A stretch of DNA of 34,696 bases from the NCBI GenBank assembly GCA_003142295.1, contig PLLV01000217.1:1-34696 (forward strand). The letters run 5' to 3'. Numbering within the stretch: the first letter of the stretch is position 1; the number at the start of each line of letters is the position of its first letter. The notes under the pieces are model-generated. The model saw only the letters and a list, made by a program, of their open reading frames with translations. It did not search any database and was not told the origin of the DNA. Positions 8,616 to 15,809 of this stretch are shown here, piece after piece. This DNA is from Syntrophaceae bacterium (lineage in GTDB: Bacteria > Desulfobacterota > Syntrophia > Syntrophales > UBA2185). A program made the position numbers and the translations under genes.

Positions 8616-9992
8616 TTAAAAATGGGTCAATGCCGGTTTGCCGGTAGGATAGACGTTGAAGCCGATATCAAAGCATCGCTTGTGGTCAATGATGTTCCTC
8701 CCGTCAAAGATAGAGGCCGGCTTGGTCATGGTATCATATATTTTCTGATAGTCGAGGTTCCGGTACACATCCCACTCGGTCAGTACGGCGATAGCGTGGC
8801 ATCCGTCGGCTGCCTTGTAAGGATCTTCTATGAAGCTAACTTTTCCTTCCATGCCTGCCAGGTCCGCCTTTGCGTTTTTCAGTGCTTTCGGGTCGGTGAT
8901 GACGATCTCCGCCTTCTCCTCCAGCAGCATTCTGGTGATGTAAATGGCAGGGCTTTCTCTTGTGTCACCTGTGTTGGCTTTAAATGCAAAACCGAAAAGG
9001 CAGATCTTCTTGTCGGCAAGGGTGTTGAACATGGCAGTCAGCATATTCAATATGAAGCGCTCCTGCTGATACTGGTTGATTCTGACAACACTTTCCCAGT
9101 ATTCGGCAACGTCATGGAGATCATAGTGCCGGCAGAGGTAGACTAGGTTAAGGATGTCCTTCTTGAAGCAGGAACCACCGAAACCGACACTGGCGCTGAG
9201 ATACTTGCTGCCGATCCGGCTGTCCATCCCGACGGCCTTTGATACCTCGGTTATATCGGCGTCCGTCTTTTCGCAGAGTGCCGAGATGGCATTGATGGAT
9301 GATATTCTCTGCGCCAGAAAGGCGTTCGATACGATTTTGGAAAGCTCACTGCTCCAGATATTGGAAGTGATGATTTTTTCCCGAGGCACCCAGTTGGCAT
9401 ATATTTCCACAAGGGTCTCCCTGGCTGCCAATCCGCTTTTTGTATCCTGGCATCCTATGAGGATGCGATCAGGATTTTCGAGATCCCTCATAGCCGAACC
9501 TTCGGCCAGAAATTCAGGGTTGGAAAGGACATCGAAAGAAACAGAGTTTTTCGTATAATTCAGTATTTTTTCCATGGCCAGAGCGGTTTTTACGGGAAGG
9601 GTGCTCTTTTCTATGACTATCTTTGACGATTCCGAATACTGGAGGATCTGTCGGGCCGTTTTTTCCCAGTACTGGAGGTCCGCAGCCATGCCTGCACCCG
9701 CTCCGAATGTCTTGGTCGGCGTATTTACACTGACAAAGATGATGTCGTTGTCCCTGATTCCGCCTTCTATATCGGTACTGAAAAAAAGGTTCTTGCCTCT
9801 CGTTGCCTTAACTATTTCGCCAAGCCCCGGTTCATAAATGGGGAGATCGTCGGAGTTCCATTCGGCAATGCGGATCGGATTGATGTCGACGACTGTGACC
9901 CTATACTGGGGACATTTGTACGCTATCATAGCCATCGTCGGACCGCCTACGTACCCGGCGCCTATACACAGAATATTTTTGTTGAATTTCAT
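8616..9992 (-). CDS. ugd: UDP-glucose 6-dehydrogenase, eukaryote-like type
   Basis: A 458-residue NAD-dependent dehydrogenase that oxidises UDP-glucose twice to UDP-glucuronate. The Rossmann motif GAGYVG is at residues 11-16, and the catalytic Cys is at 275 in GFGGSCFKKD. The sequence resembles animal and plant UGDH from memory far more than the E. coli type: ADLQYWEKTARQI, SVNTPTKTFG, NAFLAQRISSINAISALCE, GFAFKANTGDTRESPAIYI and a near-identical catalytic Cys position (276 in human). GAGG 5 bases before the ATG is the ribosome site. Its product feeds the upstream UDP-glucuronate decarboxylase. Bacterial members of this clade are known, so this is not by itself proof of recent transfer. Confidence 0.95.
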   Translation of the reverse strand: MKFNKNILCIGAGYVGGPTMAMIAYKCPQYRVTVVDINPIRIAEWNSDDLPIYEPGLGEIVKATRGKNLFFSTDIEGGIRDNDIIFVSVNTPTKTFGAGAGMAADLQYWEKTARQILQYSESSKIVIEKSTLPVKTALAMEKILNYTKNSVSFDVLSNPEFLAEGSAMRDLENPDRILIGCQDTKSGLAARETLVEIYANWVPREKIITSNIWSSELSKIVSNAFLAQRISSINAISALCEKTDADITEVSKAVGMDSRIGSKYLSASVGFGGSCFKKDILNLVYLCRHYDLHDVAEYWESVVRINQYQQERFILNMLTAMFNTLADKKICLFGFAFKANTGDTRESPAIYITRMLLEEKAEIVITDPKALKNAKADLAGMEGKVSFIEDPYKAADGCHAIAVLTEWDVYRNLDYQKIYDTMTKPASIFDGRNIIDHKRCFDIGFNVYPTGKPALTHF

Positions 9993-10007
9993 GGGAGCCT
10001 CTAATCT

Positions 10008-10940
10008 TCAGATTACTTTACGAAAATATGCAATTGTCCGTTCGAGACCTTTCTCCAAATTCACTTTTGGCTGCCAGCCCAGTGTTTTCGTGGCTAACGA
10101 AATATCCGGGTTGCGCTGCATGGGGTCGTCCTGCGGCAGGGGCCTATGAACAATCTTCGAGCGGTTTCCTGTCATGCTTATTACAGTCTTCGCTAAATCC
10201 ATGATTCTGAATTCATGCGGGTTTCCCAGGTTTACGGGACCGAGGAAACTGTCGTCACTTTCCATCATCATGATTAGACCATCTACCATATCATCAACAT
10301 AGCAGAACGATCTGGTCTGAGAACCATCGCCATATACGGTGATATCTTCCCCTTTCAGTGCCTGTACTACAAAGTTGCTGACTACGCGTCCGTCATTCAG
10401 CGCCATGCGCGGACCATAGGTATTGAATATTCTGGCAATCTTCACTTTAACATTGTTCTGGCGGTGGTAATCCATCATGAGGCATTCTGCCGCCCTTTTC
10501 CCCTCGTCGTAGCAGCTTCTCGGTCCTATAGGGTTGACCCTTCCCCAGTATCCTTCCTTCTGGGGATGCACGTCGGGGTCTCCGTATACCTCTGAGGTCG
10601 ATGCCTGGAGAATCTTCGCATTGAGACGCTTTGCCATGCCGAGGGTATTGATAGTCCCCATCACATTGGTCTTAATCGTCTTGATAGGGTTGTACTGGTA
10701 GTGCACGGGCGAAGCCGGACAGGCGAGGTTATAGATTTGATCCATCTCGAGGAAAATCGGGTTGATGATGTCGTGTCTGATTAATTCAAAACGAGGGTTT
10801 GCAAGGAGATGGATTATATTGTCCTTGCTCCCGGTAAAAAAATTATCCAGGCACAGGACATCATTGCCCTGCTCGACGAGTTTATCGCAGAGGTGAGAAC
10901 CTAAGAATCCTGCACCGCCTGTAATCAGTATGCGCTTCAT
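10008..10940 (-). CDS. UDP-glucuronate decarboxylase (UDP-xylose synthase)
   Basis: A 310-residue short-chain dehydrogenase/reductase that converts UDP-glucuronate to UDP-xylose with recycled NAD. The nucleotide site GGAGFLG is at residues 8-14, the catalytic YxxxK is Tyr144-Lys148 ([11 protein letters not shown]), and [10 protein letters not shown] supplies the Ser/Thr of the triad. The segment [19 protein letters not shown] and [13 protein letters not shown] separate it from dTDP-glucose dehydratases. It is the first gene of the minus-strand operon and makes the xylose donor from the neighbouring ugd product, probably for surface polysaccharide. No clear ribosome site precedes the ATG. Confidence 0.95.
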   Translation of the reverse strand: MKRILITGGAGFLGSHLCDKLVEQGNDVLCLDNFFTGSKDNIIHLLANPRFELIRHDIINPIFLEMDQIYNLACPASPVHYQYNPIKTIKTNVMGTINTLGMAKRLNAKILQASTSEVYGDPDVHPQKEGYWGRVNPIGPRSCYDEGKRAAECLMMDYHRQNNVKVKIARIFNTYGPRMALNDGRVVSNFVVQALKGEDITVYGDGSQTRSFCYVDDMVDGLIMMMESDDSFLGPVNLGNPHEFRIMDLAKTVISMTGNRSKIVHRPLPQDDPMQRNPDISLATKTLGWQPKVNLEKGLERTIAYFRKVI

Positions 10941-11059
10941 GTCGGTTTATGATGGGGATATTTCAATATCTCCGGTATGTTTGTTCAGAATCACTTTCTC
11001 CCGCTCTTCATGGCAGCCTGGAGTTTTTGTTTTGATGGTTTTTTTTTGTCAGGTTTGGT

Positions 11060-11088
11060 ATTAAACGAAAACCATCTCGATATGTCAA
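11060..11088 (-). promoter_or_regulatory. sigma70 promoter of the uxs-ugd-lhgO operon
   Basis: Read on the minus strand, TTGACA (11083-11088) is followed by exactly 17 bases and TTTAAT (11060-11065), a near-consensus promoter. It implies a 5' leader of roughly 110 bases, which includes an A9 run (T9 at 11039-11047 on the plus strand). This is the best-matching promoter in the window. Confidence 0.7.
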
Positions 11089-11150
11089 TAAGAAAACGTG
11101 CTCGGGGCCATTTAAATTGTTCATTGTGTTTGATTTAATCTTACTTCCAT

Positions 11151-11996
11151 ATGGGCAATAATATCAAAAAAGGCGCGCTTTACATCGTGGCAACCCCTAT
11201 TGGGAACCTCGAGGATATAACCCTCCGGGCCATACGGGTGCTCAAGGAAGTTTCGATTATAGCAGCCGAGGACACGAGAAGGACTAGAAAACTGTTGGGG
11301 GCTTATCAGATCAGCACCCCTATGACCAGTCTCTACGATCGTATTGAGGATAGGAAGAGCAGCGTTCTGATTTCTAAAATGAATGAGGGTATGGATGTGG
11401 CAATAGTATCAGATGCCGGAACACCGGGCATATCCGATCCCGGGTATGTTCTTGTCAGTAAGGCTATTGCTGAGGGAATTGAGATTATTCCAGTTCCCGG
11501 GGCGTCCGCTGTCGTCACAGCGCTCTCCGTATCCGGTCTACCGATGGATTCTTTTGCTTTTTATGGCTTTTTGCCGTCACGATCTGGCAGAAGAAAGCAG
11601 TTTTTATCTACTCTCATGGACGAAGCGAAGACTCTGGTGTTCTATGAATCCCCTAAAAGGCTCATAGAGTCACTTCGCGATATTGGAGAAGTCCTCGGCG
11701 ACCGGAATGTTGTCGTATTGAGGGAAATGACGAAAGTCTTTGAAGAAATCATGCGGGGAACAGTAGGAGAAGTGATCAATCAGCTGCAGGGAAGGGTTGT
11801 CAAAGGTGAAGTGACGCTGGTCATAGGGAGGAGGGGAAAGATCTCTCCTTCGTTTTCCGATGATGAAATTTTAGCGAAATTTGAAGAGTTGTGGAAGAGT
11901 TCCGGCTCTTCCCGGCGAGACATCATCGAAAAACTTGCCAAAGAATTGGGAATCCCCAAAAAAAGGGTCTACCGGCTGGTGGCGAACTATATTTGA
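11151..11996 (+). CDS. rsmI: 16S rRNA 2'-O-ribose C1402 methyltransferase RsmI
   Basis: A 281-residue tetrapyrrole-methylase-fold enzyme that methylates C1402 of 16S rRNA in the decoding centre. The N-terminal GALYIVATPIGNLEDIT and AAEDTRRTRKLL are diagnostic, followed by SDAGTPGISDPG and PVPGASAVVTALSVSG for S-adenosylmethionine binding. The C-terminal LAKELGIPKKRVYRLV is the usual small helical tail. The ATG at 11151 lacks a good ribosome site but gives the family N-terminus. It is divergent from the sugar operon. Confidence 0.95.
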   Translation: MGNNIKKGALYIVATPIGNLEDITLRAIRVLKEVSIIAAEDTRRTRKLLGAYQISTPMTSLYDRIEDRKSSVLISKMNEGMDVAIVSDAGTPGISDPGYVLVSKAIAEGIEIIPVPGASAVVTALSVSGLPMDSFAFYGFLPSRSGRRKQFLSTLMDEAKTLVFYESPKRLIESLRDIGEVLGDRNVVVLREMTKVFEEIMRGTVGEVINQLQGRVVKGEVTLVIGRRGKISPSFSDDEILAKFEELWKSSGSSRRDIIEKLAKELGIPKKRVYRLVANYI

Positions 11997-12046
11997 TGTG
12001 GATAAAACGGCCCCACTATTTCCTTGAACAGTTCCCGCAGGTATGA

Positions 12047-12120
12047 TAACTCACTAACGCTAACGTTCTGACCTATATAAGGCAGCATGATCTTTTTATA
12101 AAAAGCCAAGAAGTGAGTTA
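12047..12120. repeat. nested inverted repeats in the rsmI-12252 spacer
   Basis: TAACTCACT (12047-12055) and AGTGAGTTA (12112-12120) form a perfect 9-bp inverted repeat. Inside it lies the perfect 14-base palindrome CTTTTTATAAAAAG (12092-12105). The gap from 11997 to 12251 holds no convincing gene. The repeats could close an RNA leader hairpin or be operator sites for the following cluster; no strong promoter was recognised. Confidence 0.5.
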
Positions 12121-12251
12121 AATGATGCGGGCTTCGTAAAAAGTGTGAGCGATAAAGCGGGCACGGTGGGAGTGTTCTTTAGAGCGCAGCTCATGGAATT
12201 TTTATACAAAGTTGCGAAGGTTCAAATACCGTATGCAAGGTGGGAGTGTAT

Positions 12252-12665
12252 ATGGATGCAATATCCAAACATTTGGTTGGGGTGTTACGGGAAGGCAGTA
12301 AGGAAAACCTTCCAGATGCGAGACCTGAAGATGTCCTTGTAGATGGTCGTTTATTGAAGCCAGATGACAGGATTCACGACCTCGTTGACGTCATAGATGA
12401 TAACGCCGGCGCTGAAACCAAACAGGATCGAGAAATCATTGTCATTGATGGTCGGGTATATGAGAGAGTATCGAGACCGGGTGATGAAGTTCATGATCTC
12501 GTGGACGCTGTTGAAAAGGGTTTCAGCGGGCCTCTTCATGATCCGGGCCTTAATGATGAAATAATAAAAAGGGTCAGTGAAATTGCTGAAAGGATTGCGA
12601 AAGAAATAGTTCCTGAGATTGCCGAGAAAGTTATCAGGGAAGAGATTAACAAGTTAAAGAGATGA
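12252..12665 (+). CDS. repeat protein with a PopZ-like C-terminal tail, unknown function
   Basis: A 137-residue acidic, soluble-looking protein that I do not recognise. It carries two copies of one motif: VDGRLLKPDDRIHDLVDVID (about 30-49) and IDGRVYERVSRPGDEVHDLVDAVE (about 65-88). Residues 102-137 form a charged amphipathic helix region ending EIAEKVIREEINKLKR. That tail resembles the C-terminal helices of DUF2497/PopZ polar organisers and of some deltaproteobacterial regulators (inference from pattern only). The track starts at a GTG (12240); AAGGTGG at 12237-12243 suits the ATG at 12252. Its stop overlaps the next start (ATGA), so it is translated together with an exported protein. Confidence 0.7.
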   Translation: MDAISKHLVGVLREGSKENLPDARPEDVLVDGRLLKPDDRIHDLVDVIDDNAGAETKQDREIIVIDGRVYERVSRPGDEVHDLVDAVEKGFSGPLHDPGLNDEIIKRVSEIAERIAKEIVPEIAEKVIREEINKLKR

Positions 12666-13339
12666 ATCGGCTTTTTATTATTGTATTAATATTTGCAGCT
12701 TGGATTTTCCTCTTAACCCCTGAGGGATTTTCACAGGATAATGGCAATATCTGGACAGTAGAGACAGAGGGTACGGGACTCATAACAAACAATGATTTAG
12801 CCAGTGCACGAAATAATGCCATCAATGATGCTTTGCGAAACGCTGTAGAACAGGCAGTAGCAACGTTGATTCCTCTCCAGACGCTTGATAAGAGGTCTCA
12901 GGCGATCAGAGACGGGATATATGCAAAGAGTGACCAATATATCCACGATTACAAAATAAGCAGCGAGAGACAAGTCCAAAAGGTCTATGCGGTTAATGTC
13001 AGATCAGCGGTATTTATAGATAGTATAAGAGATGATCTTCAGACCCTCGGGCTTCTCAAGGTGGAAAAGAATATAGTTCCGGCAACAGAGGTAGCGGTTA
13101 CAGTAAAAGGCCTGACAAGCTGCGCCGACTATATAAGAGTCAAAGAACTTCTGAAGACAAAGGTGAAGGGCGTCAGGAATGTTTATCAGCGCGATATTGC
13201 TTGGGGTACGGCGAGACTGGGTTTGGATTTTCAGGGAACCGTCCAGTCATTCTCTGATGAACTGACAAAGACGGGGCATTTTTCCCTGATAATTGGTCTC
13301 ATAGATCAAAATTATTTTGAGGTCACCTTCTTGAAATAG
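12662..13339 (+). CDS. exported FlgT-N/LPP20-like protein
   Basis: A 225-residue protein with an N-terminal signal peptide (hydrophobic run about 3-19, cleavage probably after GFSQ). The mature part opens with a pattern seen in FlgT N-terminal and LPP20 domains: TVETEGTGLITNNDLASARN, then NAINDALRNAVEQAVATLI. The C-terminal half (about 130-225) looks like a second small alpha/beta domain with a repeated helix-strand pattern (VKELLKTKVKGVRNVYQRDI). It is probably periplasmic or outer-membrane associated. It is coupled to the preceding gene by an ATGA overlap and followed by a lipoprotein. The exact function is unknown. Confidence 0.6.
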   Translation: MNRLFIIVLIFAAWIFLLTPEGFSQDNGNIWTVETEGTGLITNNDLASARNNAINDALRNAVEQAVATLIPLQTLDKRSQAIRDGIYAKSDQYIHDYKISSERQVQKVYAVNVRSAVFIDSIRDDLQTLGLLKVEKNIVPATEVAVTVKGLTSCADYIRVKELLKTKVKGVRNVYQRDIAWGTARLGLDFQGTVQSFSDELTKTGHFSLIIGLIDQNYFEVTFLK

Positions 13340-13412
13340 AAATGAGGGTGATATGATCCCTTCCGGAGAAAGCTTGATTGCCTTCAGGTGCTTTTAGGGT
13401 GAGGCTTAAATA

Positions 13413-14012
13413 TTGATGGGTAGCTTTAATCGAATTTTCTTGATGATAACTGCATTAATCGTTATGCAGGGCTGTGCATGGAAACAACCTTACAGTGTGA
13501 ATCCCGATTACAGCAAGAAAGGCACAAGACTTATTGCCATATTACCTGTGAATATTAAATCAGGTGATGCCAGAGCCGGCCAGATGCTGAGGGAAATAGT
13601 TCTTAATGAACTTTATTTCAAAGGCTATCCTAAAGTCCCGTTACAAGGCATAGATGAAAAACTCGCCAAGATATATAAGGGCAATATGGATTTCAAGAGA
13701 GAGAATATTCCTCCCAAGGCCATAGGTGATCTGCTCGGTGTCGATGCTGTCCTGTACGCTTATTTAGAAGAGTGCTCCACTGACTTTTCATTTGTTTACG
13801 CATCTGCACACGTTTCTGTGTTTTTCGAACTGCGGAGTGCAAAGACGGGGGAAACTCTCTGGAGTTACCGTAATAGAATCGTTAAAAGGAATTACGGAAT
13901 TTCACGGGAACAGCTTGAGATGGACTCGTGCCAGGTCTATGAACCAGCTATGCAGGAAGTGGTAGATAAGGCCATGCGGACTCTACCTGACGGTCCTGAT
14001 TCACCAGGATGA
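13413..14012 (+). CDS. DUF799/GNA1162-like outer-membrane lipoprotein
   Basis: A 199-residue probable lipoprotein. The signal peptide ends in the lipobox-like VMQGC with Cys21 as the lipidated residue. The mature domain has IAILPVNIKSGDARAGQMLR, YPKVPLQGIDEKL, LGVDAVLYAYLEEC and FFELRSAKTGETLWSY, a layout matching the DUF799 family (Neisseria GNA1162), which has a TolB-N-like fold and often sits beside CsgG-like and DUF4810 genes. Here CsgG is absent and the partners are a FlgT-like and a FecR protein. AGGGTGAGG lies about 11 bases before the ATG. It probably faces the periplasm. Confidence 0.7.
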   Translation: MMGSFNRIFLMITALIVMQGCAWKQPYSVNPDYSKKGTRLIAILPVNIKSGDARAGQMLREIVLNELYFKGYPKVPLQGIDEKLAKIYKGNMDFKRENIPPKAIGDLLGVDAVLYAYLEECSTDFSFVYASAHVSVFFELRSAKTGETLWSYRNRIVKRNYGISREQLEMDSCQVYEPAMQEVVDKAMRTLPDGPDSPG

Positions 14013-14125
14013 CGGAAGCTCCGCAGCCTATTGAGAATGGACAAAGTCGAGACAAGCGCTGCATGATTTTTCCCGGATCTCCGGTTTCGGGGTATGTATG
14101 TTTGACTATGAATAAGGAGACGCAG

Positions 14126-14893
14126 ATGAAGAAAATAACATTTTTTTTGTTCGTATTGTCATTTGTGTTGATTGGTTCTCAGGTGATGGCGGCAAAGAGA
14201 ATTATGGAGCTGAAGATTGGCAGAGGCGAAGCCAAAGTCAACGTTGTGGAGGGATCGGCTCAGATTCTTCAGGCCGGAAAAAAGACATGGCATGCGTTGA
14301 ATTTGGGAGATACTCTCAGGGGCGGCGACGAAGTTAATACGGGACCTAAAGCGAGACTGGAGCTCGTCTTGCCGGACTATTCCGCAGTTCGTTTTGCCGG
14401 CAACTCCCATTTTAAGGTGCTTCAGGTTGACTCCGGCGGCGATGCCGTACCGAGGAACATGAAGTTTCATATAGCCATTGGAAGGACCTGGGCCAATGTC
14501 AGCAAGGCGGTAGGGAAAAGGGGTCAGTTTGAGATTCGGTCCGAAAATGCCGTAGCCGGTGTCAGGGGTACTATTTATCGCATGAATGTGGAGAAAGACA
14601 AGTCAACCCTGGTGAGGGTGTATGATGGGACGGTGCACGTATCAGGAGGCGGCCCGGCCATGGAGCCGCCCAAAATGATCGGTCCTCCCAAGAAAATCGC
14701 GGGCCCCACTCCGATTCCCGGTCCGAAGAAAGTTAAAATGGAGGAATGGGTCGTTATTATTAAATCGATGCAGCAGATCAGCATTGCCGCTGATGGAACG
14801 GCGGAAAAACCGCGAGACTTTACTGAAAAGGAAGATCGCGACGAGTGGGTGGACTGGAACAAGGCGAGAGATCAGGAATTGGGATCGGACTAG
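14126..14893 (+). CDS. exported FecR-domain protein
   Basis: A 255-residue secreted protein. The signal peptide covers about 1-22 (MKKITFFLFVLSFVLIGSQV, cut after MAA). The FecR domain (about 30-165) shows GEAKVNVVEGSAQIL, LNLGDTLRGGDEVNTGPKAR and VRGTIYRMNVEK. A Pro/Gly/Lys-rich linker (about 172-205) follows, then a charged tail. This is the standalone periplasmic type of FecR domain and is not fused to a membrane anchor or sigma regulator. The track's start at 14009 overlaps the upstream stop; AAGGAGA (14114-14120) and the signal peptide favour the ATG at 14126. It is likely a structural or ligand-binding surface component; function unproven. Confidence 0.75.
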   Translation: MKKITFFLFVLSFVLIGSQVMAAKRIMELKIGRGEAKVNVVEGSAQILQAGKKTWHALNLGDTLRGGDEVNTGPKARLELVLPDYSAVRFAGNSHFKVLQVDSGGDAVPRNMKFHIAIGRTWANVSKAVGKRGQFEIRSENAVAGVRGTIYRMNVEKDKSTLVRVYDGTVHVSGGGPAMEPPKMIGPPKKIAGPTPIPGPKKVKMEEWVVIIKSMQQISIAADGTAEKPRDFTEKEDRDEWVDWNKARDQELGSD

Positions 14894-14937
14894 AACCATA
14901 TAATACGTTCCATGATGTAAACCGGATATAGCGACCA

Positions 14938-15477
14938 ATGAATGTTCCCAATTTATTGACACTGGTGAGGATACTTCTTGTGCCCATCACGGTGATCTTT
15001 CTCATGCAAGGGGCCTTTTTGAAGGCACTCATTTTGTTGGTTGTTTCAGGAATTACAGATGCCTTGGACGGCTTTTTTGCCCGCATATTAAACCAGCAGA
15101 CTGTGCTCGGTTCATATCTGGATCCGATAGCGGATAAGGCCCTCTTCGCAAGCTGCTTTGTGACTTTGTCTATAAAAGGAATAATTCCGGGATGGTTCAC
15201 AGTTATCGTCATCAGCAGGGATTTTATCATCCTTGTTGGCATTGCCATACTGTCAATCATGTCCATCCCGTATGAGATCCGCCCGTCATTCATCGGCAAG
15301 CTCACAACAACCCTGCAATTGCTCACTCTGGTGTTTTTCCTCGTCTCCCGTATTCTTCCGGGAACGATCGATTATATGTGGCTTATGATTCTGCAGTGGG
15401 TCACAGTGGCGTTCACCATCATATCAGGGTTGAATTATATGTTCAGGGGGATTAAACTAAACAGTAGCACGACTTAG
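14938..15477 (+). CDS. pgsA: CDP-diacylglycerol-glycerol-3-phosphate 3-phosphatidyltransferase
   Basis: A 179-residue integral membrane enzyme making phosphatidylglycerophosphate, the committed step to phosphatidylglycerol and cardiolipin. The CDP-alcohol phosphotransferase signature is complete: D41, D44-G45, A48-R49, G58, D62 and D66 in DALDGFFARILNQQTVLGSY followed by LDPIADK. Four to five further hydrophobic helices follow. The N-terminus MNVPNLLTLVRILLVP is typical of PgsA. No obvious ribosome site precedes the ATG. It ends the plus-strand envelope cluster just before the tRNA gene. Confidence 0.93.
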   Translation: MNVPNLLTLVRILLVPITVIFLMQGAFLKALILLVVSGITDALDGFFARILNQQTVLGSYLDPIADKALFASCFVTLSIKGIIPGWFTVIVISRDFIILVGIAILSIMSIPYEIRPSFIGKLTTTLQLLTLVFFLVSRILPGTIDYMWLMILQWVTVAFTIISGLNYMFRGIKLNSSTT

Positions 15478-15524
15478 ATGTGTAGGAGGCATACCTTCAA
15501 AAATACGCAAATCGCAATATTTGC

Positions 15525-15553
15525 TTGACATAACGCAGTTTTACTGTTAAAAA
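15525..15553 (+). promoter_or_regulatory. sigma70 promoter of tRNA-Val
   Basis: TTGACA (15525-15530), a 17-base spacer and TAAAAA (15548-15553) lie about 30 bases upstream of the tRNA. Just before the -35 box is an imperfect palindrome (GCAAAT-CGCAAT-ATTTGC). Position and spacing fit a dedicated tRNA promoter. Confidence 0.6.
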
Positions 15554-15583
15554 TCACTCCCTTCTTTTGGAGAGCCCTGATGT

Positions 15584-15658
15584 AGGCACGTAGCTCAGGG
15601 GGAGAGCGCCATCCTGACGCGGTGGATGTCCAGGGTTCAAATCCCTGCGTGCCTACCA
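15584..15658 (+). tRNA. tRNA-Val(GAC), CCA encoded
   Basis: A full cloverleaf can be drawn. The acceptor stem is AGGCACG/CGTGCCT, the D stem GCTC/GAGC and the anticodon stem CCATC/GGTGG. The anticodon loop CTGACGC gives anticodon GAC, the T arm is CAGGG-TTCAAAT-CCCTG, the discriminator is A73, and CCA is encoded. The first pair is A1-U72 where most valine tRNAs have G1-C72, and flanking GT/AC could extend the stem to 9 bp. It should read GUC and GUU codons. Confidence 0.93.
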
Positions 15659-15708
15659 TTTTTATCAGTTAAAAATAAAAACCAAATATGACGATTTAAT
15701 TGTTGGTG

Positions 15709-15746
15709 AGGGCATCAGCAGGGGATATGCGGTGATGCCCTTTCTT
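15709..15746 (+). terminator. intrinsic terminator or attenuator between tRNA-Val and thrS
   Basis: AGGGCATCA (15709-15717) pairs perfectly with TGATGCCCT (15733-15741), with a 15-base loop, followed by TTCTT. It lies 51 bases after the tRNA and 63 before thrS. It may end the tRNA transcript or act as an attenuator in the thrS leader; no T-box motif was seen. Confidence 0.6.
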
Positions 15747-15809
15747 ATAGAAGCATGATTGACAGCATCTCAAAACGGTTTAAATGTTTAAGATTTCGGG
15801 TTTTGGTCT

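Noticed and set aside
12145-12342. 65-aa plus ORF before the repeat protein
   Set aside because: It overlaps the 12252 gene out of frame and has no family features.
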